DNA of 12,497 nucleotides from Candidatus Omnitrophota bacterium (GTDB taxonomy: Bacteria > Omnitrophota > Koll11 > Zapsychrales > Fredricksoniimonadaceae), in the NCBI GenBank assembly GCA_015233705.1, contig JADFXE010000016.1, positions 7,729 through 20,225 on the forward strand, read 5' to 3'. Of this stretch, positions 6,132-12,497 are shown in pieces; positions within the stretch are counted from its first letter, which is position 1; each line of letters opens with the position of its first letter. The position numbers were made by a program, and so were the translations under genes. The notes under the pieces are model-generated. The model saw nothing but the letters and a program-made list of their open reading frames with translations. It made no database searches and had not been told where the DNA came from.

Positions 6132-7388
6132 ATGGATATGCAAGCCGTAATCTTACAGCAGGCGAAACAGGCTAAGGCTGCATCACTTAAGCTGGCGCTG
6201 GTGTCGACCAAAGATAAGGACAAGGCGCTGAAAGCCATGGCCAAGGCGTTGTGGGCCAGGCGTGCGTTTATTCTCAAGGAGAACGCGGTCGACGTTGAGG
6301 CTGCCAAGGTCGCCGGACTTTCGGCCGCGCTTGTTGATCGTTTGACCTTGAATGACAAGCGTGTCAAGGCCATGGCAGATGGCATCCTGGATATTGTGAA
6401 GCTCAAGGATCCCGTCGGCAAAGTTCTGGCCAGCTGGAAGCGGCCCAACGGTCTTAAGATCACCAAGGTCAGCGTTCCTCTCGGTGTCGTGGCGATCATT
6501 TACGAATCGCGTCCCAATGTGACAGCGGACTGCGCAGCCTTGTGCCTGAAGTCCGGCAATGCCGTGATCCTCAGGGGCGGCAAAGAGGCGATCCATTCCA
6601 ACAAGGCGATCTATCAGGTTTTGAGAAATGCGCTGAGCGGGACAAAGATCCCTGCCGAGGCGCTTCAGTTGATCGAAACGATCGACCGTGAGGCTGTGGT
6701 CGAACTTTTGAAGCTGGATCAGCACATTGATCTCGTGGTTCCCCGCGGCGGCGAGGGGCTCATCCGTTTTGTGGCCGAGAATTCGCGTATTCCCGTCGTA
6801 AAGCATTACAAGGGCGTCTGTCATATCTACGTCAGCAGCAAGGCAGACCTGAAGAAGGCCGAGGAGATCTGTTTCAATGCCAAGGTCCAGCGGCCCGGCG
6901 TGTGCAATGCCATGGAAAAGATGCTGGTCCACGAAAAGATCGCGAAGAAATTTCTGCCTGTGATGGTCAAGCGGTTCCGCGCGGCCGGCGTGCAGATCAG
7001 GGGTGACGAGGCGACCTGCGCGCTCATTCCCGACGCTGTTCCTGCCACGCCCCAGGACTGGTTTGAGGAATATTTGGATTTGATCCTTACGGTCAAGGTC
7101 GTGAAGAGCGCTCAAGAGGCGATCGATCATATTAATATTCACGGTTCGCGGCATTCGGATGCTATTGTAAGCAAGGATAAGAAGGAAGCGGCGGCCTTTC
7201 TCAAAGGCGTTGATTCCGCGTGCCTGTATGTCAATGCCTCGACGCGGTTCACCGATGGTTACGAGTTCGGCCTGGGGGCGGAGATCGGTATCTCGACCGA
7301 TAAGCTGCACGTGCGCGGCCCCATGGGGCTCGAGGGTCTCACGTCGTACAAATATGAAGTTTACGGGACAGGGCAGATAAGGAAATAA
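6132..7388 (+). CDS. proA: Glutamate-5-semialdehyde dehydrogenase (gamma-glutamyl phosphate reductase)
   Basis: The enzyme reduces glutamyl 5-phosphate with NADPH to glutamate semialdehyde, the second step of proline synthesis. The 418 residues span the whole family length. The nucleophilic cysteine is C258 in RPGVCNAMEK. Other family hallmarks are PLGVVAIIYESRPNVTAD, the LRGGKEA segment and the C-terminal GLGAEIGISTDKLHVRGPMGLEGL region, each intact. ATG 6132 is used as the start; an in-frame ATG at 6138 is also possible and neither has a strong ribosome-binding site. It follows proB after 37 bases and almost certainly shares its transcript. proC, for the last step, is not in the window. Confidence 0.96.
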   Translation: MDMQAVILQQAKQAKAASLKLALVSTKDKDKALKAMAKALWARRAFILKENAVDVEAAKVAGLSAALVDRLTLNDKRVKAMADGILDIVKLKDPVGKVLASWKRPNGLKITKVSVPLGVVAIIYESRPNVTADCAALCLKSGNAVILRGGKEAIHSNKAIYQVLRNALSGTKIPAEALQLIETIDREAVVELLKLDQHIDLVVPRGGEGLIRFVAENSRIPVVKHYKGVCHIYVSSKADLKKAEEICFNAKVQRPGVCNAMEKMLVHEKIAKKFLPVMVKRFRAAGVQIRGDEATCALIPDAVPATPQDWFEEYLDLILTVKVVKSAQEAIDHINIHGSRHSDAIVSKDKKEAAAFLKGVDSACLYVNASTRFTDGYEFGLGAEIGISTDKLHVRGPMGLEGLTSYKYEVYGTGQIRK

Positions 7389-7389
7389 G

Positions 7390-7438
7390 GTCAGCCGTCA
7401 GCGGTTAGCAGTCTTTCGGCTGACAGTTGACTGCTGAC
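7390..7438 (+). repeat. Heptad-repeat hairpin between proA and nadD
   Basis: The left arm is three heptads, GTCAGCC (7390), GTCAGCG (7397) and GTTAGCA (7404), plus a partial unit. The right arm, read on the opposite strand, is also three heptads: GTCAGCA (7432-7438), GTCAACT (7425-7431) and GTCAGCC (7418-7424). Folding the arms in register pairs 18 of 21 positions, two of them G-T, with mismatches only at the last base of each unit. It begins one base after the proA stop and has no T-run, so it is not an obvious terminator. Confidence 0.8.
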
Positions 7439-7449
7439 TTTGGTTATTT

Positions 7450-8031
7450 ATGCAGAAAATCGGCCTTCTCGGCGGAACATTTGATCCCATCCATATCGGA
7501 CATCTTCTGATGGCCCGCGCGGCCATGGAGACCATGCGTCTGGACAGGGTGATTTTTATTCCTTCCTGCGTCCCGCCGCACAAAAAGGTGCCCACACTTT
7601 TTTCCGCCAAGGATCGCCTGCAGATGGCGCGTCTGGCGACCAAAGGGAATCCCCAGTTTGAAGTCTCTGATTTTGAGATCAGGAAGGGCGGGAAGTCCTA
7701 CTCCGTCGAAACAGTCAGGTATTTCAGGCAGAAAGGTCAGCCGGCTGACCAATTGTTCTTTATTGTCGGCGGTGACGCGATCAAGCAGATCGATAGCTGG
7801 AAGGACATCGGCCAGCTAAAAAAGATGTGCTCTTTTGTCTCGGTCAATCGCCCCGGTTATCCGCGGGGAGAAACCGAACAGAAGTACCATGCGGTCACCA
7901 TGAACGGCATTGAGATGTCCTCGACCGAGATCCGCAAGCGCATCCTTCAGAAAAAGTCGATCCAGTATCTTGTCCCGGACGCGGTCCTGGAGTATATTAG
8001 GAAAAATCGTTTGTATAAAATCGAAGCGTAG
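7450..8031 (+). CDS. nadD: Nicotinate-nucleotide adenylyltransferase
   Basis: NadD joins nicotinate mononucleotide and ATP to make nicotinate adenine dinucleotide, the penultimate step of NAD synthesis. The 193-residue product has the nucleotidyltransferase motif GGTFDPIHIGH (residues 8-18, with H15 and H18) and the family's C-terminal SSTxxR motif (157-162). Length is typical. The ATG has no clear Shine-Dalgarno; the heptad hairpin ends 11 bases upstream. The order obg-proB-proA-nadD is seen in several bacterial groups, often followed by rsfS, which is absent here. The next gene begins 11 bases after the stop, so they are probably co-transcribed. Confidence 0.95.
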   Translation: MQKIGLLGGTFDPIHIGHLLMARAAMETMRLDRVIFIPSCVPPHKKVPTLFSAKDRLQMARLATKGNPQFEVSDFEIRKGGKSYSVETVRYFRQKGQPADQLFFIVGGDAIKQIDSWKDIGQLKKMCSFVSVNRPGYPRGETEQKYHAVTMNGIEMSSTEIRKRILQKKSIQYLVPDAVLEYIRKNRLYKIEA

Positions 8032-8042
8032 AAAGGTTTGTT

Positions 8043-9467
8043 ATGGCGCAAGATCCACGGCAGGTTATCAAGTTCGGCACCGACGGCTGGAGGGCCATCA
8101 TTGCTGACACGTTCACCTTTGAGAATGTGAAGATCCTTTCCCAGGCGTTTGCGATCTGGGTCAGGGATGATGCCCAAAAGATCGACGGCCAGCCTGTCCG
8201 TGTGGCTGTCGGATATGACAATCGCTTTCTGTCCAAGGAATTTGCGGATACGGTCGCCGCGGTGCTGGCGGCCAATGGTATCGCAGTGATCCTTTCCGAC
8301 GCCTCTTTGCCGACGCCGGCGCTCAGCCTGGCAACGCGTGAGGAGAAATGCGTGGCGGGCGTTGTTATCACGGCCAGTCACAATCCGCCGGATTACAACG
8401 GCTTTAAGATCAAGACGGCCGAAGGCGGCGGCGCAGGCAAGAATATTACCGACAAGGTCGAGCAATATCTGGGCGCCGAAGAGGTCAAGTTCATGGATCT
8501 CAAGAAGGCCATTGCCGACGGCCTGGTCAGGGTTCTTAATCTGAAGAAGGATTATATCAAGTTCATCAAAAGTTACGTCAATCTGAAGAAGATCAAGCCG
8601 ACGAAGTTCCGCGTTATTCAGGATGTGATGTACGGTTCAGGCGGAACGCTTTTGGCGCAAGCCTTGGCGGGCACCAAGGTGAGGCTTGAGCTGCTCCATT
8701 CGGATGTGAATCCCGGATTCGGCGGCACGCGCCCCGAGCCGCTGCCCCAGTATCTTCCGCTGTTGCGCGAGAAGATGAAAAAAGGTTACGATCTCGGCCT
8801 TGTTCTCGACGGGGATGCGGACCGCATTGCGGCGGTCCTGCCGGGCGGCGAATTCCTGTCGCCGCAGAAGATCTTGGCGCTTTTGGCGCTCCATTTGTGG
8901 AAGAACCGCGGCATCAAGGGTGGGGTGGTGAAGACCATCTGCGGCACCAAGATGATCGACAATATGTGCCAGGTGAACGGCATTGTGCTGTACGAGACGC
9001 CGGTCGGGTTCAAGTACATTTCTGACCTGATGCTGACCAAGGATGTCATTGCCGGCGGTGAAGAGGCGGGTGGCATGGGTCTGCCGAATTACATCCCGGA
9101 GCGCGACGGCATTCTGTCCGGTCTTCTTCTTCTTGAGATGATGGTCTACGAGAAGAAGAACATTGCCAAGATCCTCGACGATATGGAGAAAAAGTACGGC
9201 CGTTATTATTATGACAAGACCAGCATCAACCTCAAGGGGCTGGTGAAGACACTTGATCCGGTCAAGCAGATCAAGGAAGTCCTGGGCAAGAAGGTCATCG
9301 GCATGAAGGATTACGATGGGGTCAAACTGGACCTGGCCGATGACAGTTGGATCATGGTCCGCGCTTCCGGCACAGAGCCGATCCTGCGCGCCTATGCGGA
9401 GTCCAAGAGTCCCAAGCGGACCAAAGAGTTGTTGAATTACGCATTGGAATTGGCAAAAACACTTTGA
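8043..9467 (+). CDS. Alpha-D-phosphohexomutase (phosphoglucomutase/phosphomannomutase type)
   Basis: The 474-residue enzyme moves phosphate between C1 and C6 of a hexose. All four family signatures are present: the phosphoserine loop TASHNPPDYNG (S112), the metal loop DGDADR (D256, D258, D260), the sugar-binding loop GEEAGG (E340, E341) and the phosphate-binding loop RASGTEP (R440, S442, T444). The sugar loop resembles the GEESGG of glucose/mannose mutases rather than the GEQSGH of GlmM, so glucose or mannose phosphates are the likelier substrates; the serine in that loop is alanine here. AAAGG (8032-8036) precedes the ATG by six bases. It would feed sugar nucleotides for envelope or storage polysaccharide. 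The exact substrate cannot be fixed from sequence. Confidence 0.92.
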   Translation: MAQDPRQVIKFGTDGWRAIIADTFTFENVKILSQAFAIWVRDDAQKIDGQPVRVAVGYDNRFLSKEFADTVAAVLAANGIAVILSDASLPTPALSLATREEKCVAGVVITASHNPPDYNGFKIKTAEGGGAGKNITDKVEQYLGAEEVKFMDLKKAIADGLVRVLNLKKDYIKFIKSYVNLKKIKPTKFRVIQDVMYGSGGTLLAQALAGTKVRLELLHSDVNPGFGGTRPEPLPQYLPLLREKMKKGYDLGLVLDGDADRIAAVLPGGEFLSPQKILALLALHLWKNRGIKGGVVKTICGTKMIDNMCQVNGIVLYETPVGFKYISDLMLTKDVIAGGEEAGGMGLPNYIPERDGILSGLLLLEMMVYEKKNIAKILDDMEKKYGRYYYDKTSINLKGLVKTLDPVKQIKEVLGKKVIGMKDYDGVKLDLADDSWIMVRASGTEPILRAYAESKSPKRTKELLNYALELAKTL

Positions 9468-9545
9468 AAAGGCAGAAGGTTGAAGGTGGAGGACGGAAGG
9501 GCACATCCTTTTCCTTCGACTTTCAATCTTCAGCCTCCGGCCTTT
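9468..9545 (+). repeat. Five-plus-five heptad-repeat hairpin between the phosphohexomutase gene and plsC
   Basis: The left arm is five heptads from 9468: AAAGGCA, then GAAGGTT (9475), GAAGGTG (9482), GAGGACG (9489) and GAAGGGC (9496). The right arm read on the other strand gives AAAGGCC (9539-9545), GGAGGCT, GAAGATT, GAAAGTC and GAAGGAA (9511-9517). The arms fold unit to unit without a gap, pairing about 28 of 35 positions around an eight-base loop (9503-9510). It fills the whole spacer: it starts right after the TGA stop, and the plsC ATG is one base beyond its end. Confidence 0.85.
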
Positions 9546-9546
9546 T

Positions 9547-10158
9547 ATGATTGATTTTTTCCGTTCTATTTACTACTGGTTCTCGACCGGCCTTGTATCG
9601 ATTCTTTGCCTCATCTTTTATCCTTGCAAGGTTTACGGGCGGGAGAATGTTCCGCGCAAAGGCGCGGTCATCCTGGCTTCGAATCACATCAGCAACCTTG
9701 ATCCAGTCTTGATCCCTGTTGTTTGTCCCAGGCAGCTTCGCTTTATTGCCAAGGAATCGCTCTTTAAGATCCCGATTTTGGGTGCATTGATCAGATGTGG
9801 CGGAGGGATTCCGGTCCGGCGGGGGACGGCTGACCGCAAGGCACTCGGGGAGGCATTGGATGAGCTTAAACGCGGCTATGCGCTTCTCATGTTCCCGCAG
9901 GGGACGCGCGGAGGGACAAAGGCTCAGGCCGGGGTCGCTTTTCTGGCGGCCACAGCCGGGGTTCCGGTGATCCCTATATATATAGAAGGCATGGACCAGC
10001 TTCTTCCCAAAGGCGCGGCGTTTCCCCGGCGTTCGGCCGTCAGGGTTGTTTTTGGTAAGCCGATAACGATTTCCAAAGACATCGCTTACGATTCTGCAGC
10101 AGAAAATATCATGGCTACGATCTGGTCCCTTGAGAAGACTCCGGCTGCCCGCAGTTAG
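9547..10158 (+). CDS. plsC: 1-acyl-sn-glycerol-3-phosphate acyltransferase, PlsC-like
   Basis: This 203-residue membrane-associated enzyme would add the second fatty acid to lysophosphatidic acid, giving phosphatidic acid for phospholipids. Residues about 5-26 form a hydrophobic membrane-associated segment. The catalytic NHxxxxD motif is NHISNLD with H47 and D52. The glycerol-phosphate motif III is FPQGTR (116-121), where most family members have FPEGTR. A PVIPIYIEG segment matches motif IV. Length is typical of short PlsC proteins. ATG 9547 is immediately preceded by the heptad hairpin, so there is no Shine-Dalgarno; no better start is visible. The family also contains other lysophospholipid and ornithine-lipid acyltransferases, so the acceptor is not certain. 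Confidence 0.88.
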   Translation: MIDFFRSIYYWFSTGLVSILCLIFYPCKVYGRENVPRKGAVILASNHISNLDPVLIPVVCPRQLRFIAKESLFKIPILGALIRCGGGIPVRRGTADRKALGEALDELKRGYALLMFPQGTRGGTKAQAGVAFLAATAGVPVIPIYIEGMDQLLPKGAAFPRRSAVRVVFGKPITISKDIAYDSAAENIMATIWSLEKTPAARS

Positions 10159-10185
10159 ATTTGCACAAGCTTCCCATATTTTTGT

Positions 10186-10213
10186 TTGACAAAAAATACT
10201 TATTGGGGATAAT
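10186..10213 (+). promoter_or_regulatory. Strong sigma70-type promoter for rpsA
   Basis: A perfect -35 TTGACA (10186-10191) is followed after 16 bases by GATAAT (10208-10213), five of six -10 bases; reading ATAATT one base later gives a 17-base spacer. It lies 28 bases after the plsC stop in AT-rich sequence. Transcription would begin near 10220, leaving a leader of about 63 bases before rpsA. Confidence 0.8.
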
Positions 10214-10221
10214 TGATGCTC

Positions 10222-10256
10222 TTGGCTTGGGGAGACTTCCCTAATATAAAGGCCAA
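10222..10256 (+). promoter_or_regulatory. 5'-terminal hairpin in the rpsA leader
   Basis: TTGGGGA (10227-10233) pairs with TCCCTAA (10238-10244) around a GACT loop, and TTGGC (10222-10226) can pair with GCCAA (10252-10256) outside it, leaving a seven-base bulge. The stem would start within a few bases of the predicted 5' end and finish before the GGAAAAGG ribosome-binding region (10266-10273). It could protect the message from 5'-end-dependent decay or be a site for feedback by S1. The second role is known for rpsA in enterobacteria but is only a guess here. Confidence 0.5.
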
Positions 10257-10282
10257 AAATCGAAAGGAAAAGGTATTTAACA

Positions 10283-11845
10283 ATGGCAGAGACAACAAAG
10301 ACAGAAACAAAAAAATCCATCATGGAGGAGCTTTACAACAGTACCCTCAAATCCTTCACGGAGGGGCAGATCGTCGTCGGAACGATCGTTGCCAAAAATC
10401 CAAATGAGGTGGTCGTAGACATCGGTTTTAAGTCAGAAGGTTTCGTTACCATCGAGGAATTTCGCAATCCGGAGCAGGTCCAGGTTGGCCAGACCATCGA
10501 GGTCCTCATCGAGACTATTGAGGACGAGGAAGGGAGGCTGGTCCTGTCACATTCCAAGGCGGAAAGGCTGACGGGGTGGCAGAAGATTGCTGATGTCATT
10601 AATGTAGGAGATACTATCGATGGCCGCGTCGTTCGCATTGTCAAGGGCGGCTACATCGTTGACGTTTCTGGCGTCGAGGCATTCTTGCCCATGTCGCTGT
10701 CCGCGTTCAAGGGCGTCCATCCGGATGACATCATGTCCCGGACCTGGAAGTTTTTGGTCGCGAAGATGAACAAGCAGCGCCGCAATCTGATCCTCTCCCG
10801 TCGTGAGATTGTGCAGAAAGAGCACGAAGAGAACCGCAAGCACCTGTGGGGCAAGCTTGAAAAGGGCCAGCGCCGCACCGGCGTGGTCAAGGGCATCACG
10901 GATTTCGGTGCCTTCATCGACCTCGGTGGCGTGGATGGTCTTTTGCACATCACGGACATGAGCTGGTCGCGTATCAGCCATCCCTCCGAGATCGTTTCCC
11001 TGGGCCATCGACTGGAGGTCGTAATCCTGGACTTTGATAAGGAGAACTCCAAGGTTTCGCTGGGTCTCAAGCAGATCACGGCCAATCCGTGGGAAGCGGT
11101 GTATGACAAGTATCCGGCCGGAACTGTCATCAAGGGCCGTGTGGTCAATATCATGCCTTACGGCGTGTTCGTCGAGATCGACAAGGGGATTGAGGGGCTG
11201 CTGCATTCCTCCGAGATCACCTGGCAGAAGAAGATGGTCAATCCCCAGGAGATGTTCACTGTGGGGCAGACCGTCGAGGTTCAGATCATCAACGTGGACA
11301 AGGATGCCAAGCGCATCTCCCTGTCCATGAAACAGCTGGAAGATAATCCGTGGCTTAAGGCCGAGCAGAATTTCCCGGTGAATTCCCGGGTCAAGGGCAC
11401 GGTCCGCGGCTTTGCGGATTACGGCGCCTTCGTCGAGCTCGAGCACGGGCTTGAGGGCATGATCCACGTTTCTGACATGTCCTGGACGCGCAAGGTCAAC
11501 CATCCCCAGGAGGTCCTGCAGAAGGGCCAGGCCGTTGAGGTCATTGTTCTGGGCGTGGATGCCAAGGCGCGCAAGATCACGCTGGGGTTGAAGCAGCTCA
11601 TGGATAATCCCTGGGCCCAGATCGCTCAAAAGTATCCGGTTGAGACGGTCATGGATGCCACGGTCATCACTAATTCCAACTTTGGTGTTTTCGTGAAGCT
11701 GGATGATGAGGTTGAGGCGCTGGTCTATTCTTCCGAGATCGACAAGGAAGAGGCGGCCAAGCTCAAGGCCGGCGACAAGCTAAAAGTGCGCGTGATCAAG
11801 ATCGACGTCGAGCAGATGAAGATCGGCGTTAGCGCAAAGGTCTAA
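10283..11845 (+). CDS. rpsA: 30S ribosomal protein S1, six S1 domains
   Basis: S1 binds mRNA and brings it to the 30S subunit for initiation. The 520-residue product contains six S1 (OB-fold) repeats beginning near residues 27, 109, 194, 278, 365 and 452. Repeats 3-5 are the most alike, each with a GxVxxxxxYGxF-type core and ending in a LKQLxDNPW-like linker. This is the full Gram-negative architecture, slightly shorter than the 557 residues of E. coli. A short acidic, lysine-containing leader of about 25 residues precedes repeat 1. ATG 10283 follows GGAAAAGG (10266-10273). The gene has its own promoter and terminator, so it is probably monocistronic, as suits a highly expressed ribosomal protein. 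Confidence 0.96.
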   Translation: MAETTKTETKKSIMEELYNSTLKSFTEGQIVVGTIVAKNPNEVVVDIGFKSEGFVTIEEFRNPEQVQVGQTIEVLIETIEDEEGRLVLSHSKAERLTGWQKIADVINVGDTIDGRVVRIVKGGYIVDVSGVEAFLPMSLSAFKGVHPDDIMSRTWKFLVAKMNKQRRNLILSRREIVQKEHEENRKHLWGKLEKGQRRTGVVKGITDFGAFIDLGGVDGLLHITDMSWSRISHPSEIVSLGHRLEVVILDFDKENSKVSLGLKQITANPWEAVYDKYPAGTVIKGRVVNIMPYGVFVEIDKGIEGLLHSSEITWQKKMVNPQEMFTVGQTVEVQIINVDKDAKRISLSMKQLEDNPWLKAEQNFPVNSRVKGTVRGFADYGAFVELEHGLEGMIHVSDMSWTRKVNHPQEVLQKGQAVEVIVLGVDAKARKITLGLKQLMDNPWAQIAQKYPVETVMDATVITNSNFGVFVKLDDEVEALVYSSEIDKEEAAKLKAGDKLKVRVIKIDVEQMKIGVSAKV

Positions 11846-11858
11846 GAGAAGTTACACG

Positions 11859-11916
11859 CGAGAGGTGGAAGGTCAAAGGGAAGCTGTTCCTGGAGCCTTT
11901 CACCTTTCGTTTTTTT
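11859..11916 (+). terminator. Intrinsic terminator of rpsA built from heptad repeats
   Basis: Bases 11859-11873 pair with 11895-11909 over 15 contiguous positions, three of them G-T. A small inner hairpin pairs 11878-11882 with 11887-11891. Seven T residues follow at 11910-11916. The stem is made of heptads: GAGAGGT (11860) and GGAAGGT (11867) on the left; GAAAGGT (11902-11908) and GAAAGGC (11895-11901) on the right arm read on the opposite strand. It is a strong terminator that appears to be made from the same kind of 7-base repeat seen in other spacers. Confidence 0.85.
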
Positions 11917-11928
11917 CGGGTTTTGCCT

Positions 11929-12497
11929 ATGGATACCACAGAAGCTGTCAAGATCATCTCCCGCGGTTCGACCGAGATCATCAATCTCGAAGCCCTGCAG
12001 AAGAAGCTTGCCAAAGGCAAGCCTTTGGTCGTCAAGGCTGGATTTGACCCGACAGCGCCGGATATCCATCTGGGACATGTGGTTTTGCTCCGGAAGATCA
12101 AGCAGTTCCAGGACCTGGGGCATAAGGTCGTCTTTTTGATCGGGGATTTTACGGCCCAGGTTGGTGACCCGACTGGGCGTAACGAGTTGCGCAAGAAGAT
12201 GACTCGCGAAGATGTTGAGGCCAATGCCGTCACTTACAAAGATCAGGTCTTCAAGGTCCTGGATCCTAACAGGACTGAGGTTGTTTTTAACAGTCATTGG
12301 TTTAGCAAGTTCTCAGCGCAGGATTTAATGGAGCTTTCGGCTCGTTCGACCGTGGCGCAGATGCTGGCCCGTGCAGATTTCAAGAAACGTTTCGAGGAGG
12401 GCCGCGAGATCAGTCTTCTGGAGTTCATTTATCCGTTGCTTCAGGGTTATGATTCGGTGCATCTTAAGGCCGATATCGAACTCGGCGGGTCGGACCA
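11929..12497 (+). CDS. tyrS: Tyrosyl-tRNA synthetase, N-terminal part (3' partial)
   Basis: The right edge cuts this gene after 189 codons. The class I signature is HLGH (47-50) in [12 protein letters not shown], followed by [16 protein letters not shown], and the visible part continues to a [17 protein letters not shown] segment, the conserved tyrosine-binding region. The spacing and wording fit the TyrS2 (TyrZ-like) subgroup rather than the E. coli type. It charges tRNA-Tyr with tyrosine. The KMSKS motif and the C-terminal RNA-binding domain lie outside the window. ATG 11929 is only 12 bases after the T-run of the rpsA terminator, with no Shine-Dalgarno and no room for a promoter between; the next methionine is far inside the fold, so this start is kept. 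Confidence 0.93.
   Translation, partial: MDTTEAVKIISRGSTEIINLEALQKKLAKGKPLVVKAGFDPTAPDIHLGHVVLLRKIKQFQDLGHKVVFLIGDFTAQVGDPTGRNELRKKMTREDVEANAVTYKDQVFKVLDPNRTEVVFNSHWFSKFSAQDLMELSARSTVAQMLARADFKKRFEEGREISLLEFIYPLLQGYDSVHLKADIELGGSD

Noticed and set aside
7390..7438. Possible CRISPR repeat array
   Set aside because: Units are seven bases with no spacers and form one hairpin; no cas genes are nearby.
10606..11845. Internal near-repeats within rpsA
   Set aside because: These are the duplicated S1 domains of ribosomal protein S1, an expected architecture.

Overview
The window is an ordinary chromosomal housekeeping stretch from a moderately GC-rich Gram-negative bacterium. All supported genes are on the + strand. 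A signal peptide plus an outer-membrane secretin next to a PilO-like gene shows a double-membrane envelope with type IV pilus (or related) machinery. The very compact secretin, a short RNase G, a short Obg, and the combination of gene orders suggest a deep-branching, probably uncultivated lineage. Omnitrophota is my best guess, held with low confidence and based only on general resemblance.

Layout: the 3' end of a pilO-like gene (1-273) and pilQ (353-1840) are followed at 33 bases by rng, RNase G/E (1874-3205). A 376-base non-coding spacer (3206-3581) holds a strong compound hairpin element, a weak terminator candidate and the rplU promoter. Ribosomal protein L21 (rplU, real start 3582) ends in a clear intrinsic terminator. 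Next come obg, proB (ATGA overlap with obg), proA, nadD and an alpha-D-phosphohexomutase, then plsC. A strong promoter with a hairpin leader drives rpsA, a six-domain ribosomal protein S1. The rpsA terminator stands directly before tyrS, which runs off the right edge.

The gene set serves ribosome and RNA biology (rng, rplU, obg, rpsA, tyrS), proline synthesis (proB, proA), NAD synthesis (nadD), hexose-phosphate interconversion and phospholipid synthesis (plsC). Two partners common in this neighbourhood are missing: rpmA (L27) between rplU and obg, and rsfS after nadD.

The most interesting signal is non-coding. Four intergenic spacers each carry imperfect tandem repeats with the same 7-base period but different unit sequences: 3906-3940, 7390-7438, 9468-9545 and 11859-11909. 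In three of them the heptads continue as inverted copies in the same register, so the spacer folds into a long hairpin of paired heptads. One of these hairpins has a T-run and looks co-opted as the rpsA terminator; another abuts the plsC start codon. The hairpin element after rng is a separate, non-heptad structure. I found no phage, transposase, CRISPR or defence genes.
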